DNA from: Agromyces cavernae
Lineage (GTDB): Bacteria > Actinomycetota > Actinomycetes > Actinomycetales > Microbacteriaceae
Reading direction: 5' to 3'
Length of the DNA: 64,000 bases
NCBI RefSeq assembly: GCF_021044935.1
Contig: NZ_JAJNMP010000003.1
Span: forward strand, 62,001 to 126,000
The notes beneath the pieces are model-generated. The model made no database searches, was not told where the DNA came from, and saw nothing but the letters and a program-made list of their open reading frames with translations. A program made the translations under genes and the position numbers. Below are positions 21,736 through 30,123 of this stretch, one piece after another (position 1 is the stretch's first letter; every line of letters begins with the position of its first letter).

Positions 21736-22210
21736 CCGCCGGAAGGTCGTCGGCGCCGGACCGACGCTCGGCGCGTCCACGATCGTCAGCGTGCGCGTCG
21801 CGCAGCAGCGCCAGCGCGGTCGTGGTCGTGCGAATTCCGGGGTTGACGATGGCGATCCAGCCGAGCGACCCGTAGACGGGGTGCGGGAGGATCACGTCGG
21901 GCTCGGTGAAGTCGCGAGCAGTGAAGTCGCGCGGCGACTCTCCCGTGAGCTCCGCGAATCTCGCCGTGCCGACATGGATGTTCAGCCTCCAGCGGCCTGG
22001 CGGATCGAGATTCGACAGCGCATCGTCGGGATAGTCCTTCGTGACGATCGTCGCGTAAGGCTGCCGGTTGCTCGGGATCGAACCGTCGGGTGAGGCGTAG
22101 AAGAAGTGGTCGCCCCACGCGATCTCGGGGAAACCACTGCCGGGTCCGGGAGCGAGCTCCAGCACGCCGTCGAAGGCTCGAACGGTTTCGAGGATCAGCT
22201 GCATACTCAT
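21716..22210 (-). CDS. DUF6194 family protein
   Basis: 164 residues, soluble. It contains WGDHFFYASPDG, YATIVTKDYPDD, WRLNIHVG and HPVYGSLGWIAIVNPG, the conserved core of DUF6194. No enzymatic motif is recognised. It is divergent from the tandem-MerR regulator with a 43-base gap holding a direct repeat, so it is the likely target of that regulator. The C-terminal 20 residues are Arg/Asp-rich and probably disordered. Confidence 0.75.
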   Translation of the reverse strand: MSMQLILETVRAFDGVLELAPGPGSGFPEIAWGDHFFYASPDGSIPSNRQPYATIVTKDYPDDALSNLDPPGRWRLNIHVGTARFAELTGESPRDFTARDFTEPDVILPHPVYGSLGWIAIVNPGIRTTTTALALLRDAHADDRGRAERRSGADDLPAVRRPSR

Positions 22211-22211
22211 A

Positions 22212-22233
22212 GTTGAAGTGTGACGTTGAAGTG
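22212..22233. promoter_or_regulatory. Direct repeat, candidate MerR operator
   Basis: GTTGAAGTG occurs at 22212-22220 and again at 22225-22233 (13-base period), in the short divergent region between the DUF6194 gene and the tandem-MerR gene. Confidence 0.45.
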
Positions 22234-22253
22234 CTTATGGAGGGTTCCAGACC

Positions 22254-23018
22254 GTGCCTGATGCGGAGACCGACCTCGGCCTGATGTCGACTGCGGAGCT
22301 GGCGGGCTTGTCGGGATACTCGGTGCAACAGGTGCGCGACCTCGAACGCCTCGGCGTCATCCCGCCGGCGCGTCGTGGCGCCAACGGGTATCGGCAGTTC
22401 TCCTCCGTCCACATCGTGGCGTTGCGCGCATATCGCGACCTTGCGCTCGCTGTCGGACCGGTCGAGGCACGCCAGGCGCTGCGCGCGATCCGCAGGCTGC
22501 CGCTCGACCCCGCTGCCGCACTCATCAACTCCTTCCACGTCACGCTCGCCCGGGCGCGAGATGAGGTGCTTGCGGCGCTACGAGCACTCGACCAGATCAG
22601 GGCGGAGTCGACGACGGATTCGCCTCCCGACGCGGACGACGCGATGACGATCACCGAGCTCGCCGCCGCGTTGGGGGTGCGATCGTCCACCCTCCGATTC
22701 TGGGAACGACAGGGACTGGTCGCGCCAGAGCGGGTGACCCGGCTGAACGTGCGGCGATACCCCGGATCTTCCATCCGCGAAGCACGGATCACCGCTGCGC
22801 TCCGGTCCGGCGGCTACGGCATTCCCGAGGTCCGAGCGCTCCTCCACTCCATTCGCGAGTTCGAAGGAGTCGACGACCCGCACACTGCCCTTCACGAGCG
22901 ACTCGACACCATCGCGAAGAAGACACTGGCGTTGCTGACGGCGGGGACCGACATCGTCTCACTCATCGCAGACGAGACCGCCGACCGCCCGCCGACGGCC
23001 TCGTCGCCTGCGGGGTAG
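22254..23018 (+). CDS. Tandem MerR-family transcriptional regulator
   Basis: 254 residues with two MerR-type winged-helix domains in one chain. The first is at about residues 11-75 (STAELAGLSGYSVQQVRDLE, then NGYRQFSSVHIVALR). The second is at about 130-198 (TITELAAALGVRSSTLRFWE, then NVRRYPGSSIREAR). Normal MerR proteins have one such domain and dimerise through a coiled coil. GTG 22254 is supported by GGAGGG 8 bases upstream. It is divergent from the DUF6194 gene. No effector-binding cysteines are obvious. Confidence 0.85.
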   Translation: MPDAETDLGLMSTAELAGLSGYSVQQVRDLERLGVIPPARRGANGYRQFSSVHIVALRAYRDLALAVGPVEARQALRAIRRLPLDPAAALINSFHVTLARARDEVLAALRALDQIRAESTTDSPPDADDAMTITELAAALGVRSSTLRFWERQGLVAPERVTRLNVRRYPGSSIREARITAALRSGGYGIPEVRALLHSIREFEGVDDPHTALHERLDTIAKKTLALLTAGTDIVSLIADETADRPPTASSPAG

Positions 23019-23021
23019 CAT
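23016..23021 (+). promoter_or_regulatory. Possible leaderless -10 box of moaD
   Basis: TAGCAT, overlapping the stop codon of the MerR gene, lies 7 bases before the second in-frame ATG (23029) of moaD. Confidence 0.4.
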
Positions 23022-23022
23022 C

Positions 23023-23277
23023 ATGGCCATGGCGCTCGTGACCGTTCGGTACTTCGCGGCGGCCGCAGAGGCGGCCGGCGTCGACGAAGAGCGACTCGAG
23101 TTCGCCGACACGGCGACGCTCGGAGCATTGCGCGATGAACTCGTCGCCCGGTACGGCACCTCGATGGAGCGCGTGCTGCGGTCGGGTTCGTTCCTGGTCG
23201 ACGGCACGGTACAACGCGAGGCGGGTCATCCGCTCGCCGACCGGGTCGACATCCTGCCGCCGTTCGCCGGCGGCTGA
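23023..23277 (+). CDS. moaD: Molybdopterin synthase sulfur carrier subunit
   Basis: Ubiquitin-like sulfur carrier whose C-terminal Gly-Gly is adenylated by MoeB and converted to a thiocarboxylate. 84 residues: VTVRYFAAAAEAAG at the start, then VDGTVQREAGHPLADRVDILPPFAGG ends in Gly-Gly. I note only that the last residues are PPFAGG. An alternative start at 23029 gives 82 residues and would fit a leaderless transcript. The stop is 15 bases before moeA1. Confidence 0.93.
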   Translation: MAMALVTVRYFAAAAEAAGVDEERLEFADTATLGALRDELVARYGTSMERVLRSGSFLVDGTVQREAGHPLADRVDILPPFAGG

Positions 23278-23292
23278 GCCTCGGAGGCCACG

Positions 23293-24588
23293 ATGCGCAC
23301 GTTCGTCGAACACCAGCGCGCGGTGCGCGAGTTGCTCGCCCCGCTGCACGCGTCGCTCGAGGCTGCCGAGGGCGCCGAAGTGCTCGCACTCGACGCCGTC
23401 GCGGGACCCCACGGTCGGGTTCGCGCCCATGGTCGGGTACTCGCCCACGATGTGCTCGCGCCCGGCGACCTGCCGGCGTTCGCGAACTCGCAGATGGACG
23501 GCTATGCGGTCTCCTCGACAGATCTCGCCGCAGCGCGGCCCGAGAAGCCCGTCGAGTTGCCCGTCGGTCGCACGACCGCGGCCGGCGACCCGATCCGCAC
23601 GCACGCGCGCGGAACCGCGTCACCCGTGATGACGGGTGCGGCCGTACCGCACGGCGCCGACGCCGTCGTGCCGATCGAGGCGACCGATCCACCGCGGTTC
23701 CCGGGGCTCGGCGGGGACGCCCACGACGTGCCGCCGGGCACGACCGCACGCTTCGCAAACCCCGTCGCGGCGGGCGCGTACGTGCGGGCGATCGGCACCG
23801 ACGTCGCCCGTGGCGAGGTGCTGCTGCCCGCGGGCGCACGCCTCGGACCGCCCCAGCTCGGCACGCTCGCCGCGGCCGGCATCACCGAGGTCGCGGTGCG
23901 CCGCCGCATCACGGTGCTGCTGCTCTCGACCGGCCACGAGCTGCGAACGGCCGGGGCCCCGCTCGAGCCCGGACAGATCCACGACGCGAACACGCCCATG
24001 CTGCGCGCGGCACTCGACGAGGCGGGTGCGCTCGTGCGCGACGCGCTGACGCCCGACGATCCCGACGCCGTCGTCGAGGCGCTCGAGGGCTCGGCCGGGC
24101 TCGTCGACCTCGTGATCACGACGGGAGGGGTGAGCGCCGGCGCGTTCGAGGTCGTTCGCGACGCGCTCGCGGCGCGCGGCGTCGAATTCGTCAGCGTCGC
24201 GATCCAGCCCGGCGGTCCGCAGGGGCTCGGCCGGGTCATCCTCTCGCCCGGAACGCCCGGGGTGCCCGTCGTGACCTTCCCCGGCAACCCGGTGAGCGCG
24301 CTCGTCTCGTTCGAGTTGTTCCTGCGGCCGGTGCTGCGGGCGTTCGCCGGGCTCGCTCCCGACCGCCCTCGCGCCCATCTCAAGCTCGCGCACCCGGTGA
24401 CATCGCCGATCGGCAAGCACCAGGTGCGCCGCGGCGTCATCGACGGCGATGGCGCGGTCGAGGTCGGTGCGCCGAGCTCGCACCTGCTGCACGCCTACGC
24501 GAACGCGACCGTGCTCGTGCACCTGCCGGTCGGCGTCGACGCGCTGCCCGCGGGCGCACCCGTCGACGTCTGGCGGATCGATGACTGA
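23293..24588 (+). CDS. moeA: Molybdopterin molybdotransferase, paralogue 1
   Basis: Inserts molybdate into adenylylated molybdopterin. 431 residues. Domain III core has STGHEL, DLVITTGGVSAGAFEVV and FPGNPVSALVSFELF. The conserved loop reads FANSQMDGYAV where the usual sequence is FDNSAMDGYAV, so the first aspartate, functionally important in E. coli MoeA, is alanine here. GGAGG precedes the ATG. It is followed 36 bases later by a second moeA, so the two may have separate tasks. Confidence 0.92.
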   Translation: MRTFVEHQRAVRELLAPLHASLEAAEGAEVLALDAVAGPHGRVRAHGRVLAHDVLAPGDLPAFANSQMDGYAVSSTDLAAARPEKPVELPVGRTTAAGDPIRTHARGTASPVMTGAAVPHGADAVVPIEATDPPRFPGLGGDAHDVPPGTTARFANPVAAGAYVRAIGTDVARGEVLLPAGARLGPPQLGTLAAAGITEVAVRRRITVLLLSTGHELRTAGAPLEPGQIHDANTPMLRAALDEAGALVRDALTPDDPDAVVEALEGSAGLVDLVITTGGVSAGAFEVVRDALAARGVEFVSVAIQPGGPQGLGRVILSPGTPGVPVVTFPGNPVSALVSFELFLRPVLRAFAGLAPDRPRAHLKLAHPVTSPIGKHQVRRGVIDGDGAVEVGAPSSHLLHAYANATVLVHLPVGVDALPAGAPVDVWRIDD

Positions 24589-24624
24589 GCCGCGCCCGGC
24601 AGTGCGACGCACCCCGTTGGCCCG

Positions 24625-25872
24625 ATGAGCGCCGGCGACCTCGAGACGGTCGACGCGCACCTGGCGCGGGTGCTCGGCGCGGTGCATCCGCTCGCCCCCG
24701 TCGAGGTGCCGCTCGCGGAGGCCGACGGGCGCGTGCTCGCGGTCGACGTGCGCAGCCGGCTCGACATTCCGCTGTTCGACAACTCCGCGATGGACGGGTA
24801 CGCCGTGCGCCACGCCGATGTCGCCGCGGCGAGCGCCGACCACCCGGTGACGCTTCGGGTCGTCGCAGAGGTCGCCGCAGGCAGCGCCGACGATCCCGCG
24901 ATCGGCCCGGGCGAGGCGGTGCACATCATGACCGGGGCGCCGCTGCCGAGCACGGCCGACGCGGTCGTGCCGGTCGAGCACACCGATGCCGGCCACTCGG
25001 CCGTCGCCGTGACCATGGCGCCGAGACCCGGGGCGCACGTGCGGCGCTCCGGCGAAGACCTGCACGCCGGCGATGCCGTGCTCGCGTCGGGGGTGCGGCT
25101 CACCGCGATGCGCGTGTCGGCCCTCGCCGCCGCGGGGCACGCCCTGGCCACGGTGCATCCTGCGCCCCGCGTGGGCGTCGTCTCTACCGGCAGCGAACTC
25201 GTCGCCCCGGGACATCCGCTCGCGCGCGGACTGATCCCCGAGTCGAACTCGCTGCTGCTCGCCGGCCTCGTCCGCGAGGCGGGCGGCGAAGTCGTGCACG
25301 TCACGAGCGTGCCCGACGACGAGTCGGTGCTCGACGACGAGCTCGCCCGCTGCCTCGACGCCCGCCTCGACCTCATCGTGCTGTCGGGCGGCGTGAGCGT
25401 CGGCGCTCACGACGTCGTGAAGGCGACGCTCGCGCAGCTTCGCACCGTCGGATTCCACACGATCGCGATGCAGCCCGGCAAGCCGCAGGCGTTCGGGATG
25501 CTGCACCGCGACGCCGAGACGCCGATCCCCGTGTTCGGGCTGCCGGGCAACCCGGTGGCGACCGCCGTGTCGTTCGAGGCGTTCGTGCGGCCGGCGCTGC
25601 TGCGCCTGCAGGGGGCGGCCGACGTGCATCGGCCCCGCATCACGGCGGTCGCAACCGAAGGCTGGCGGGTGCCGCGCGCGAAGCTGCAGTTCATGCCCGT
25701 CGCGGTCGTCGCGGCCGCTGACGGCCGGCCTCGCGTACGGCCCGCGACCCGCGGCGGGTCGGGCTCGCATCTCGTCGGCGGCCTCGCCGCGGCCGACGGG
25801 TACGCGATCGTGCCCGCCGAGGTCGACGAGGTTCGCGCGGGCGACCCCGTGACTGTCATGCTGGTGACCTGA
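24625..25872 (+). CDS. moeA: Molybdopterin molybdotransferase, paralogue 2
   Basis: 415 residues. This copy has the canonical FDNSAMDGYAVRHADV loop, then GEAVHIMTGAPLPSTADAVVPVE, VSTGSELVAPG, DLIVLSGGVSVGAHDVVK and GLPGNPVATAVSFEAFVRP. It looks fully functional. No good ribosome site precedes ATG 24625. The stop overlaps the moaC start (ATGA), so the two are coupled. Confidence 0.94.
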   Translation: MSAGDLETVDAHLARVLGAVHPLAPVEVPLAEADGRVLAVDVRSRLDIPLFDNSAMDGYAVRHADVAAASADHPVTLRVVAEVAAGSADDPAIGPGEAVHIMTGAPLPSTADAVVPVEHTDAGHSAVAVTMAPRPGAHVRRSGEDLHAGDAVLASGVRLTAMRVSALAAAGHALATVHPAPRVGVVSTGSELVAPGHPLARGLIPESNSLLLAGLVREAGGEVVHVTSVPDDESVLDDELARCLDARLDLIVLSGGVSVGAHDVVKATLAQLRTVGFHTIAMQPGKPQAFGMLHRDAETPIPVFGLPGNPVATAVSFEAFVRPALLRLQGAADVHRPRITAVATEGWRVPRAKLQFMPVAVVAAADGRPRVRPATRGGSGSHLVGGLAAADGYAIVPAEVDEVRAGDPVTVMLVT

Positions 25873-26348
25873 TGAGCAAGCAGCCATTCACCCACCTCGA
25901 TGCCCGCGGCGAGGCCCGCATGGTCGACGTGACGCAGAAGAATCCCACGGTGCGCAGCGCCACCGCGACGGGCCGCGTCGTGTGCGGGCCCGAGGTCGTC
26001 GCCCATCTGCGCGACGGCAGCGCGCCCAAGGGCGACGTGCTCGCGGTCGCGCGCATCGCCGGCATCCAGGCCGCCAAGCGCACCGCCGAACTGCTGCCGC
26101 TCGCGCACGTCATCGGCGTGCACGGCGTGGTCGTCGACCTGACCGTAGGCGACGCCGGCGTGGACATCGCCGCCACCGTGCGCACGGCCGACCGTACCGG
26201 CGTCGAGATGGAGGCCTTCACCGCCGTGTCGGTCGCCGCGCTCGCGATCGTCGACATGGTCAAGGGCATCGACAAGTCGGTGTCGATCGAGGGCATCCGT
26301 CTCGAGGCGAAGACGGGCGGCAAGTCGGGCGACTGGCACCGCCCGTGA
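25872..26348 (+). CDS. moaC: Cyclic pyranopterin monophosphate synthase
   Basis: Converts the MoaA product to cyclic pyranopterin monophosphate. 158 residues with FTHLDARGEARMVDVTQKN at the N-terminus, the catalytic KGDVLAVARIAGIQAAKRT and LPLAHVIGVHGV regions, and MEAFTAVSVAALAIVDMVKG at the hexamer interface. Normal length. The stop overlaps the mobA GTG. Confidence 0.96.
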   Translation: MSKQPFTHLDARGEARMVDVTQKNPTVRSATATGRVVCGPEVVAHLRDGSAPKGDVLAVARIAGIQAAKRTAELLPLAHVIGVHGVVVDLTVGDAGVDIAATVRTADRTGVEMEAFTAVSVAALAIVDMVKGIDKSVSIEGIRLEAKTGGKSGDWHRP

Positions 26349-27271
26349 GCGTCATGCCCGTCGCTGGCATCGTGCTCGACGCCGTCATCCTCGCCGGGGG
26401 CAGGTCGTCGCGTCTCGGCGGTTCGTCCAAGGCCGAGCTCGTCGTCGGCTCGCGGCGGCTCGTCGACCTCGCCGTCGATGCGGCGGCCGCTGTGGGGGCG
26501 CGCACCACCGTCGTCGTCGGCCCTCACGGGCTCGTCGCGCCCCCAGTGCTCATCACGCGCGAAGACCCGCCCTTCGGGGGGCCCGTCGCCGGCATCGCCG
26601 CCGGCCTGGCCGCACTCGACGGCGTCGACGCCGGCGACGATGCATCCGACCGTCCCGCCGACCGCTGGGTGCTCGTGCTCACGTGCGACCTGCCGCTCGC
26701 CCGCCCAGCTGCGGCCGAACTCGTCGCCGCCGTGCCCCGCGCCCCGCTCGACACGCACGGCATCCGCCTCGACGACGGCCGACCGCAGTGGCTGCCCGCC
26801 GTCTACCGGCGCGACGCGCTCGCGCGGACACTCGCCGCCCTCGGCGACCCGCAGGGGGCCTCGATGCGCGCGCTCGCCGAACACCTGACGCTGATGACGA
26901 TCGCCGACCCGGGCGGGCTCACCGCCGATGTCGACACCTGGCAGGACCTCGAGGACGCCCGACGTGCGCATGCGCACCCTGAACCGCCCACGGAAGGATC
27001 GAGCATGCCGAACACGCCGAACTCCCCCGAGTCGCTCGACCGGTGGCTCGTCGCCCTCGCGACCGAACTGGGGGTCGATCCCGCCACGGTACCCGTCGGC
27101 GACATCCTCGACCTCGCGCGCGACGTCGCGCACGGCGTGGCACGGCCGGCCGCCCCGCTCAGCACGTTCGTGCTCGGGCTCGCGGTCGGAGCCGGCAACG
27201 GCTCGCTCGCCGAGTTGTCGGTACGTACGAGCGCCCTCGCCGACGGCTGGTCGCCCGACGAGACCGCCTGA
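26345..27271 (+). CDS. mobA: MobA-type molybdenum cofactor nucleotidyltransferase fused to DUF6457
   Basis: 308 residues. Residues 1-210 are a MobA-like nucleotidyltransferase: LAGGRSSRLGGSSKAEL (nucleotide loop with the conserved lysine), GGPVAGIAAGL, and VLTCDLPLARP with the metal-binding aspartate. Residues 221-308 are a DUF6457 domain (LDRWLVALATELGV...VLGLAVGAG). GTG 26345 overlaps the moaC stop (GTGA). An internal ATG at 27005 with AAGGA upstream could also give a free DUF6457 protein. Confidence 0.88.
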   Translation: MSVMPVAGIVLDAVILAGGRSSRLGGSSKAELVVGSRRLVDLAVDAAAAVGARTTVVVGPHGLVAPPVLITREDPPFGGPVAGIAAGLAALDGVDAGDDASDRPADRWVLVLTCDLPLARPAAAELVAAVPRAPLDTHGIRLDDGRPQWLPAVYRRDALARTLAALGDPQGASMRALAEHLTLMTIADPGGLTADVDTWQDLEDARRAHAHPEPPTEGSSMPNTPNSPESLDRWLVALATELGVDPATVPVGDILDLARDVAHGVARPAAPLSTFVLGLAVGAGNGSLAELSVRTSALADGWSPDETA

Positions 27272-27281
27272 TCGCCGAACG

Positions 27282-27788
27282 TCAGTGATCGCCGCCGTCG
27301 AGCTGCGCGATCAGGTGCGGCATCAACGGGATGAGCACGTCGAGCCCGTCGGCGACGCCGCCGGTCGAGCCGGGCAGGTTCACGACGACCGCGCGCGGCA
27401 GCCCCGCCGGTGCGGCGACGCCGGCGAGCCCGCGTGAGAGCACGGCGGTGGGGACGACGGATGCCCCGCGCCGGCGGATCTCGTCGGAGACCCCGGGCAG
27501 TTCGGCCGAGAGCAGTGGCCTCGTGCCCTCGGGGGTGAGGTCGCGCGGGCCGATGCCGGTGCCGCCCGTCGTGACGACGAGGCGGAACCCCGCCGTGAGC
27601 GCCGCCGCGATCGCCGCCTCGACCGAGGCGGCGCCGTCGGGCACGGTCGCGACGTGCACCGCCTCGAACCCCGCGTCCGTCAGCCGGTCGGTCGCGGCCG
27701 GCCCCGAGACATCCGCCCGCTCGCCGCTCGCCGAGCGGTCGGAGACGGTGATCACCGCCGCCCGGATTCGCTTCCCCCCGTCGGTCAC
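27282..27788 (-). CDS. mogA: Molybdopterin adenylyltransferase
   Basis: Adenylates molybdopterin before metal insertion by MoeA. 168 residues; MoCF fold with ITVSDRSASGER, VVTTGGTGIGPRDLTPEGT and VVVNLPGSTGGVADGLDVL. GTG 27788 overlaps the stop of the upstream PAP2 gene (GTGA). The frame is open further upstream but has no other sensible start. It is convergent with mobA, with a 10-base gap. Confidence 0.92.
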   Translation of the reverse strand: MTDGGKRIRAAVITVSDRSASGERADVSGPAATDRLTDAGFEAVHVATVPDGAASVEAAIAAALTAGFRLVVTTGGTGIGPRDLTPEGTRPLLSAELPGVSDEIRRRGASVVPTAVLSRGLAGVAAPAGLPRAVVVNLPGSTGGVADGLDVLIPLMPHLIAQLDGGDH

Positions 27789-28519
27789 AGCCTGCCCGAT
27801 CCCTGCTCGGGCGGCGAGACCTTCGCCTGTGCGCGGGACTCGCTGCGGTCCGAGACGCGTTCGAGTCTCGCCAGCCGTTCGCTTTCGAGCGGCCGCGCGA
27901 ACGCGGCCCACAGCACGAGCGCGACCCCCGCGCCGACGAGCATGCCGCCGACCGTGTCGCTGAGCCAGTGCGCACCGAGGTACGTGCGGCTGAGCGCCAT
28001 CAGCACCGCGTACACGGCGCCCAGCACCCACACCCACACGTGCGGGAAGAGCACGCCGAACACCACCGCGATCGTCGCCGCGTTGGCGGCGTGGCCCGAC
28101 GGGAACGAGCCGAAGTCCGACGCGACGATCATGTCTTCGGGGCGGCCCCGGTCGAAGGTGTTCTTCAACAGTTGCACGACGCCCGCGCTCGCGGCCGAGC
28201 CCACGATGAAGTAGCCCGCCGCCCACGGCCGGCGCACGATGAGCAGCACGACCGCCGTGGTGACCGGCACCGCGAACACCGCGAACCGCCCCCCGCCGAT
28301 GAAGTTCATGAAGTACGAGGTCGTGTCGCCGACGGGCCCGCGCACGCCCAGCATCACGGCGGCCCACCATTCGTCGACGGCGAGCACGATGCCGGCCTGG
28401 CCGAACGTGATCGCCGCGCCGAGCAGCACCGCTGCCACGAGCGCCGCGCTGCCGATCGCGAGCGGCATCCGCCACTCGTGTCGTCGATACCACGCCGCAC
28501 GGTCGTCGCGTTCGGCCAT
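27785..28519 (-). CDS. PAP2 family lipid phosphatase
   Basis: Integral-membrane phosphatase of the PAP2 superfamily, acting on undecaprenyl-, phosphatidyl- or similar phosphates at the outer face. 244 residues, about six helices. All three motifs are present: KNTFDRGRP, PSGHAAN and SRTYLGAHWLSD (catalytic His). The C-terminal 35 residues are charged. A TAGCGT -10 box lies 6 bases before ATG 28519, so the transcript is probably leaderless. Its coupling to mogA is probably incidental. Confidence 0.9.
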   Translation of the reverse strand: MAERDDRAAWYRRHEWRMPLAIGSAALVAAVLLGAAITFGQAGIVLAVDEWWAAVMLGVRGPVGDTTSYFMNFIGGGRFAVFAVPVTTAVVLLIVRRPWAAGYFIVGSAASAGVVQLLKNTFDRGRPEDMIVASDFGSFPSGHAANAATIAVVFGVLFPHVWVWVLGAVYAVLMALSRTYLGAHWLSDTVGGMLVGAGVALVLWAAFARPLESERLARLERVSDRSESRAQAKVSPPEQGSGRL

Positions 28520-28525
28520 GCCTTC

Positions 28526-28531
28526 ACGCTA
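28526..28531 (-). promoter_or_regulatory. Leaderless -10 box of the PAP2-mogA operon
   Basis: Minus-strand TAGCGT ends 6 bases before the ATG at 28519. Confidence 0.5.
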
Positions 28532-28611
28532 GCGGCGCGAGCGCCCGGATGTCAGGAACGGATGCCCCGGCGCGCGGGCCGTGTCGATCCCCCGCGACAT
28601 CCGATCGCCGT

Positions 28612-29898
28612 TCAGTCGCTGAGCGCGGGAACCGATCGCGGCCGAACCAGCGCCCACAGCGCAACGATCGACACGAGGGCGGCGAGCGCCATGACGAACG
28701 CCATCGGCACGGCGCTGCCGACGCCCATGAGTCCGATGAGCGGTGAGATGGCGCCGGCGAGGCCGAAGTTCAGCGCACCGAGCAACGACGCGGCCGTTCC
28801 GGCCTCGGCACCGTGGTGCGCGAGTGCGAGCACCTGCACCGCGGGGAACGCGAAGCCGCACGCGAGGATGAAGAACCAGAGCGGGATCAGGGTGCCCCAG
28901 AGCCCCGTGCCCGACATGTCGAGCAGCATGATGGCGCCCGCGAGCAGGAACTGCGCGGTGGTCGTGCCGGCGAGGATCCATTGCGGCGGAACGGGCCCGC
29001 GCATCAGTCGCGAGCTCGTCTGCACGCCGATGATGACGCCGACCGAGTTCACGCCGAAGAGGATGCCGTACTCCTGCGGGCTGAAGCCGTAGACCTCCTG
29101 GAAGAGGAACGACGACGTCGAGAGGTAGCCGAACAGGCCCGTGAAGGTCATGCCGCCGATGAGCGCGGCACCCAGGTAGACGCGGTCGCGGAAGAGCACG
29201 GCGTACCGCTGGCGGAGCGTCGAATGCCCGGCGACGTGTCGCTTCGACGCGGGCAGCGTCTCGACGATGAAGAACGCGACGCAGGCGACGACCACGGCAC
29301 CGTAGACCGCGAGCACGACGAACACGCCGCGCCAGTCCATGACGGCGAGCAGTTGCGAACCGATCACCGGTGCGAGCACGGGTGCGAGGCCGTTGACGAG
29401 CGCGAGGCGCGAGAGCATGCGCACGAGCGGCTTGCCGCCGAACAGGTCGCGCACCATCGCCATGGCGACGACACCGCCCGCGGCCGCACCGAAGCCCTGA
29501 AGTAGACGGAACACGCTGAGCCAGATGATGTCGGGGGCGAGCGCCGCCGCGACCGATGCCGCGATGTGCAGCGTGGTCGCGAGGATGAGCGGCAGCCGTC
29601 GGCCGACCTTGTCGCTCCACGGGCCGACGATGAGCTGGCCGAGCCCGAAGCCGATCATGGTGCCGGTGAGCGTGAGCTGCACGGCCGTCGCAGATACGCC
29701 CAGCTCGGCCTGCATGACCGGGAACGCCGGCAGGTAGAGGTCGATCGTGAACGGGCCGAGCGCGGTGAGCGCGCCGAGCACGAGCACGTACACGAGTCGC
29801 TGCCGGCTCGTGAGCAGCTCGCCCGGATGCGACGACACGACGGGGGTCGACCGGGTGTCGTCGGGCCGGACGATGGGGATGGAGCTGGTGACGGACAT
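28612..29898 (-). CDS. Bcr/CflA-type multidrug MFS transporter
   Basis: Twelve-helix proton antiporter, 428 residues. Signatures of the Bcr/CflA group: GPFTIDLYLPAFPVMQAELGVS at the first helix (20-residue core shown in part), GQLIVGPWSDKVGRRLPL (motif A), and ALVNGLAPVLAPVIGSQLL (motif C-like) in the middle of the N-half. ATG 29898 is chosen because an AGGAA ribosome site lies just upstream. The divergent gap to the acetyltransferase contains two palindromes likely to be its operator. Confidence 0.9.
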   Translation of the reverse strand: MSVTSSIPIVRPDDTRSTPVVSSHPGELLTSRQRLVYVLVLGALTALGPFTIDLYLPAFPVMQAELGVSATAVQLTLTGTMIGFGLGQLIVGPWSDKVGRRLPLILATTLHIAASVAAALAPDIIWLSVFRLLQGFGAAAGGVVAMAMVRDLFGGKPLVRMLSRLALVNGLAPVLAPVIGSQLLAVMDWRGVFVVLAVYGAVVVACVAFFIVETLPASKRHVAGHSTLRQRYAVLFRDRVYLGAALIGGMTFTGLFGYLSTSSFLFQEVYGFSPQEYGILFGVNSVGVIIGVQTSSRLMRGPVPPQWILAGTTTAQFLLAGAIMLLDMSGTGLWGTLIPLWFFILACGFAFPAVQVLALAHHGAEAGTAASLLGALNFGLAGAISPLIGLMGVGSAVPMAFVMALAALVSIVALWALVRPRSVPALSD

Positions 29899-29994
29899 GC
29901 GCGTTCCTGATGGAGGTCTCGTGATGGCGACGCGCATCGTCGGGCGCCGGGAGTGCGGAAGGCGGCGCACGCGGCGCCGCCCTCGGGATCCGAT

Positions 29995-30024
29995 TATCGC
30001 GATACGAGTCTCGAATCGATTCGA
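29995..30024. promoter_or_regulatory. Palindrome pair, candidate operator of the MFS gene
   Basis: Two perfect palindromes lie 6 bases apart: TATCGCGATA (29995-30004) and TCGAATCGATTCGA (30011-30024), about 100 bases upstream of the exporter start. A GATAAT -10-like box on the minus strand overlaps the first. This layout is typical of a TetR- or MarR-type repressor site, but no regulator gene is adjacent. Confidence 0.45.
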
Positions 30025-30111
30025 CAGGCTTGTCAGTCTAGCGGGTGGGAAGGGCTCGACGCGACACGACCCGACGGGCGATCGACCGGCTCGGCGCCGT
30101 CGCGGCGCGGA

Positions 30112-30117
30112 TAGGCT
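30112..30117 (+). promoter_or_regulatory. Leaderless -10 box of the Eis-type gene
   Basis: TAGGCT ends 6 bases before ATG 30124. This selects that ATG over the GTG at 30121. Confidence 0.6.
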
Positions 30118-30123
30118 GGGGTG

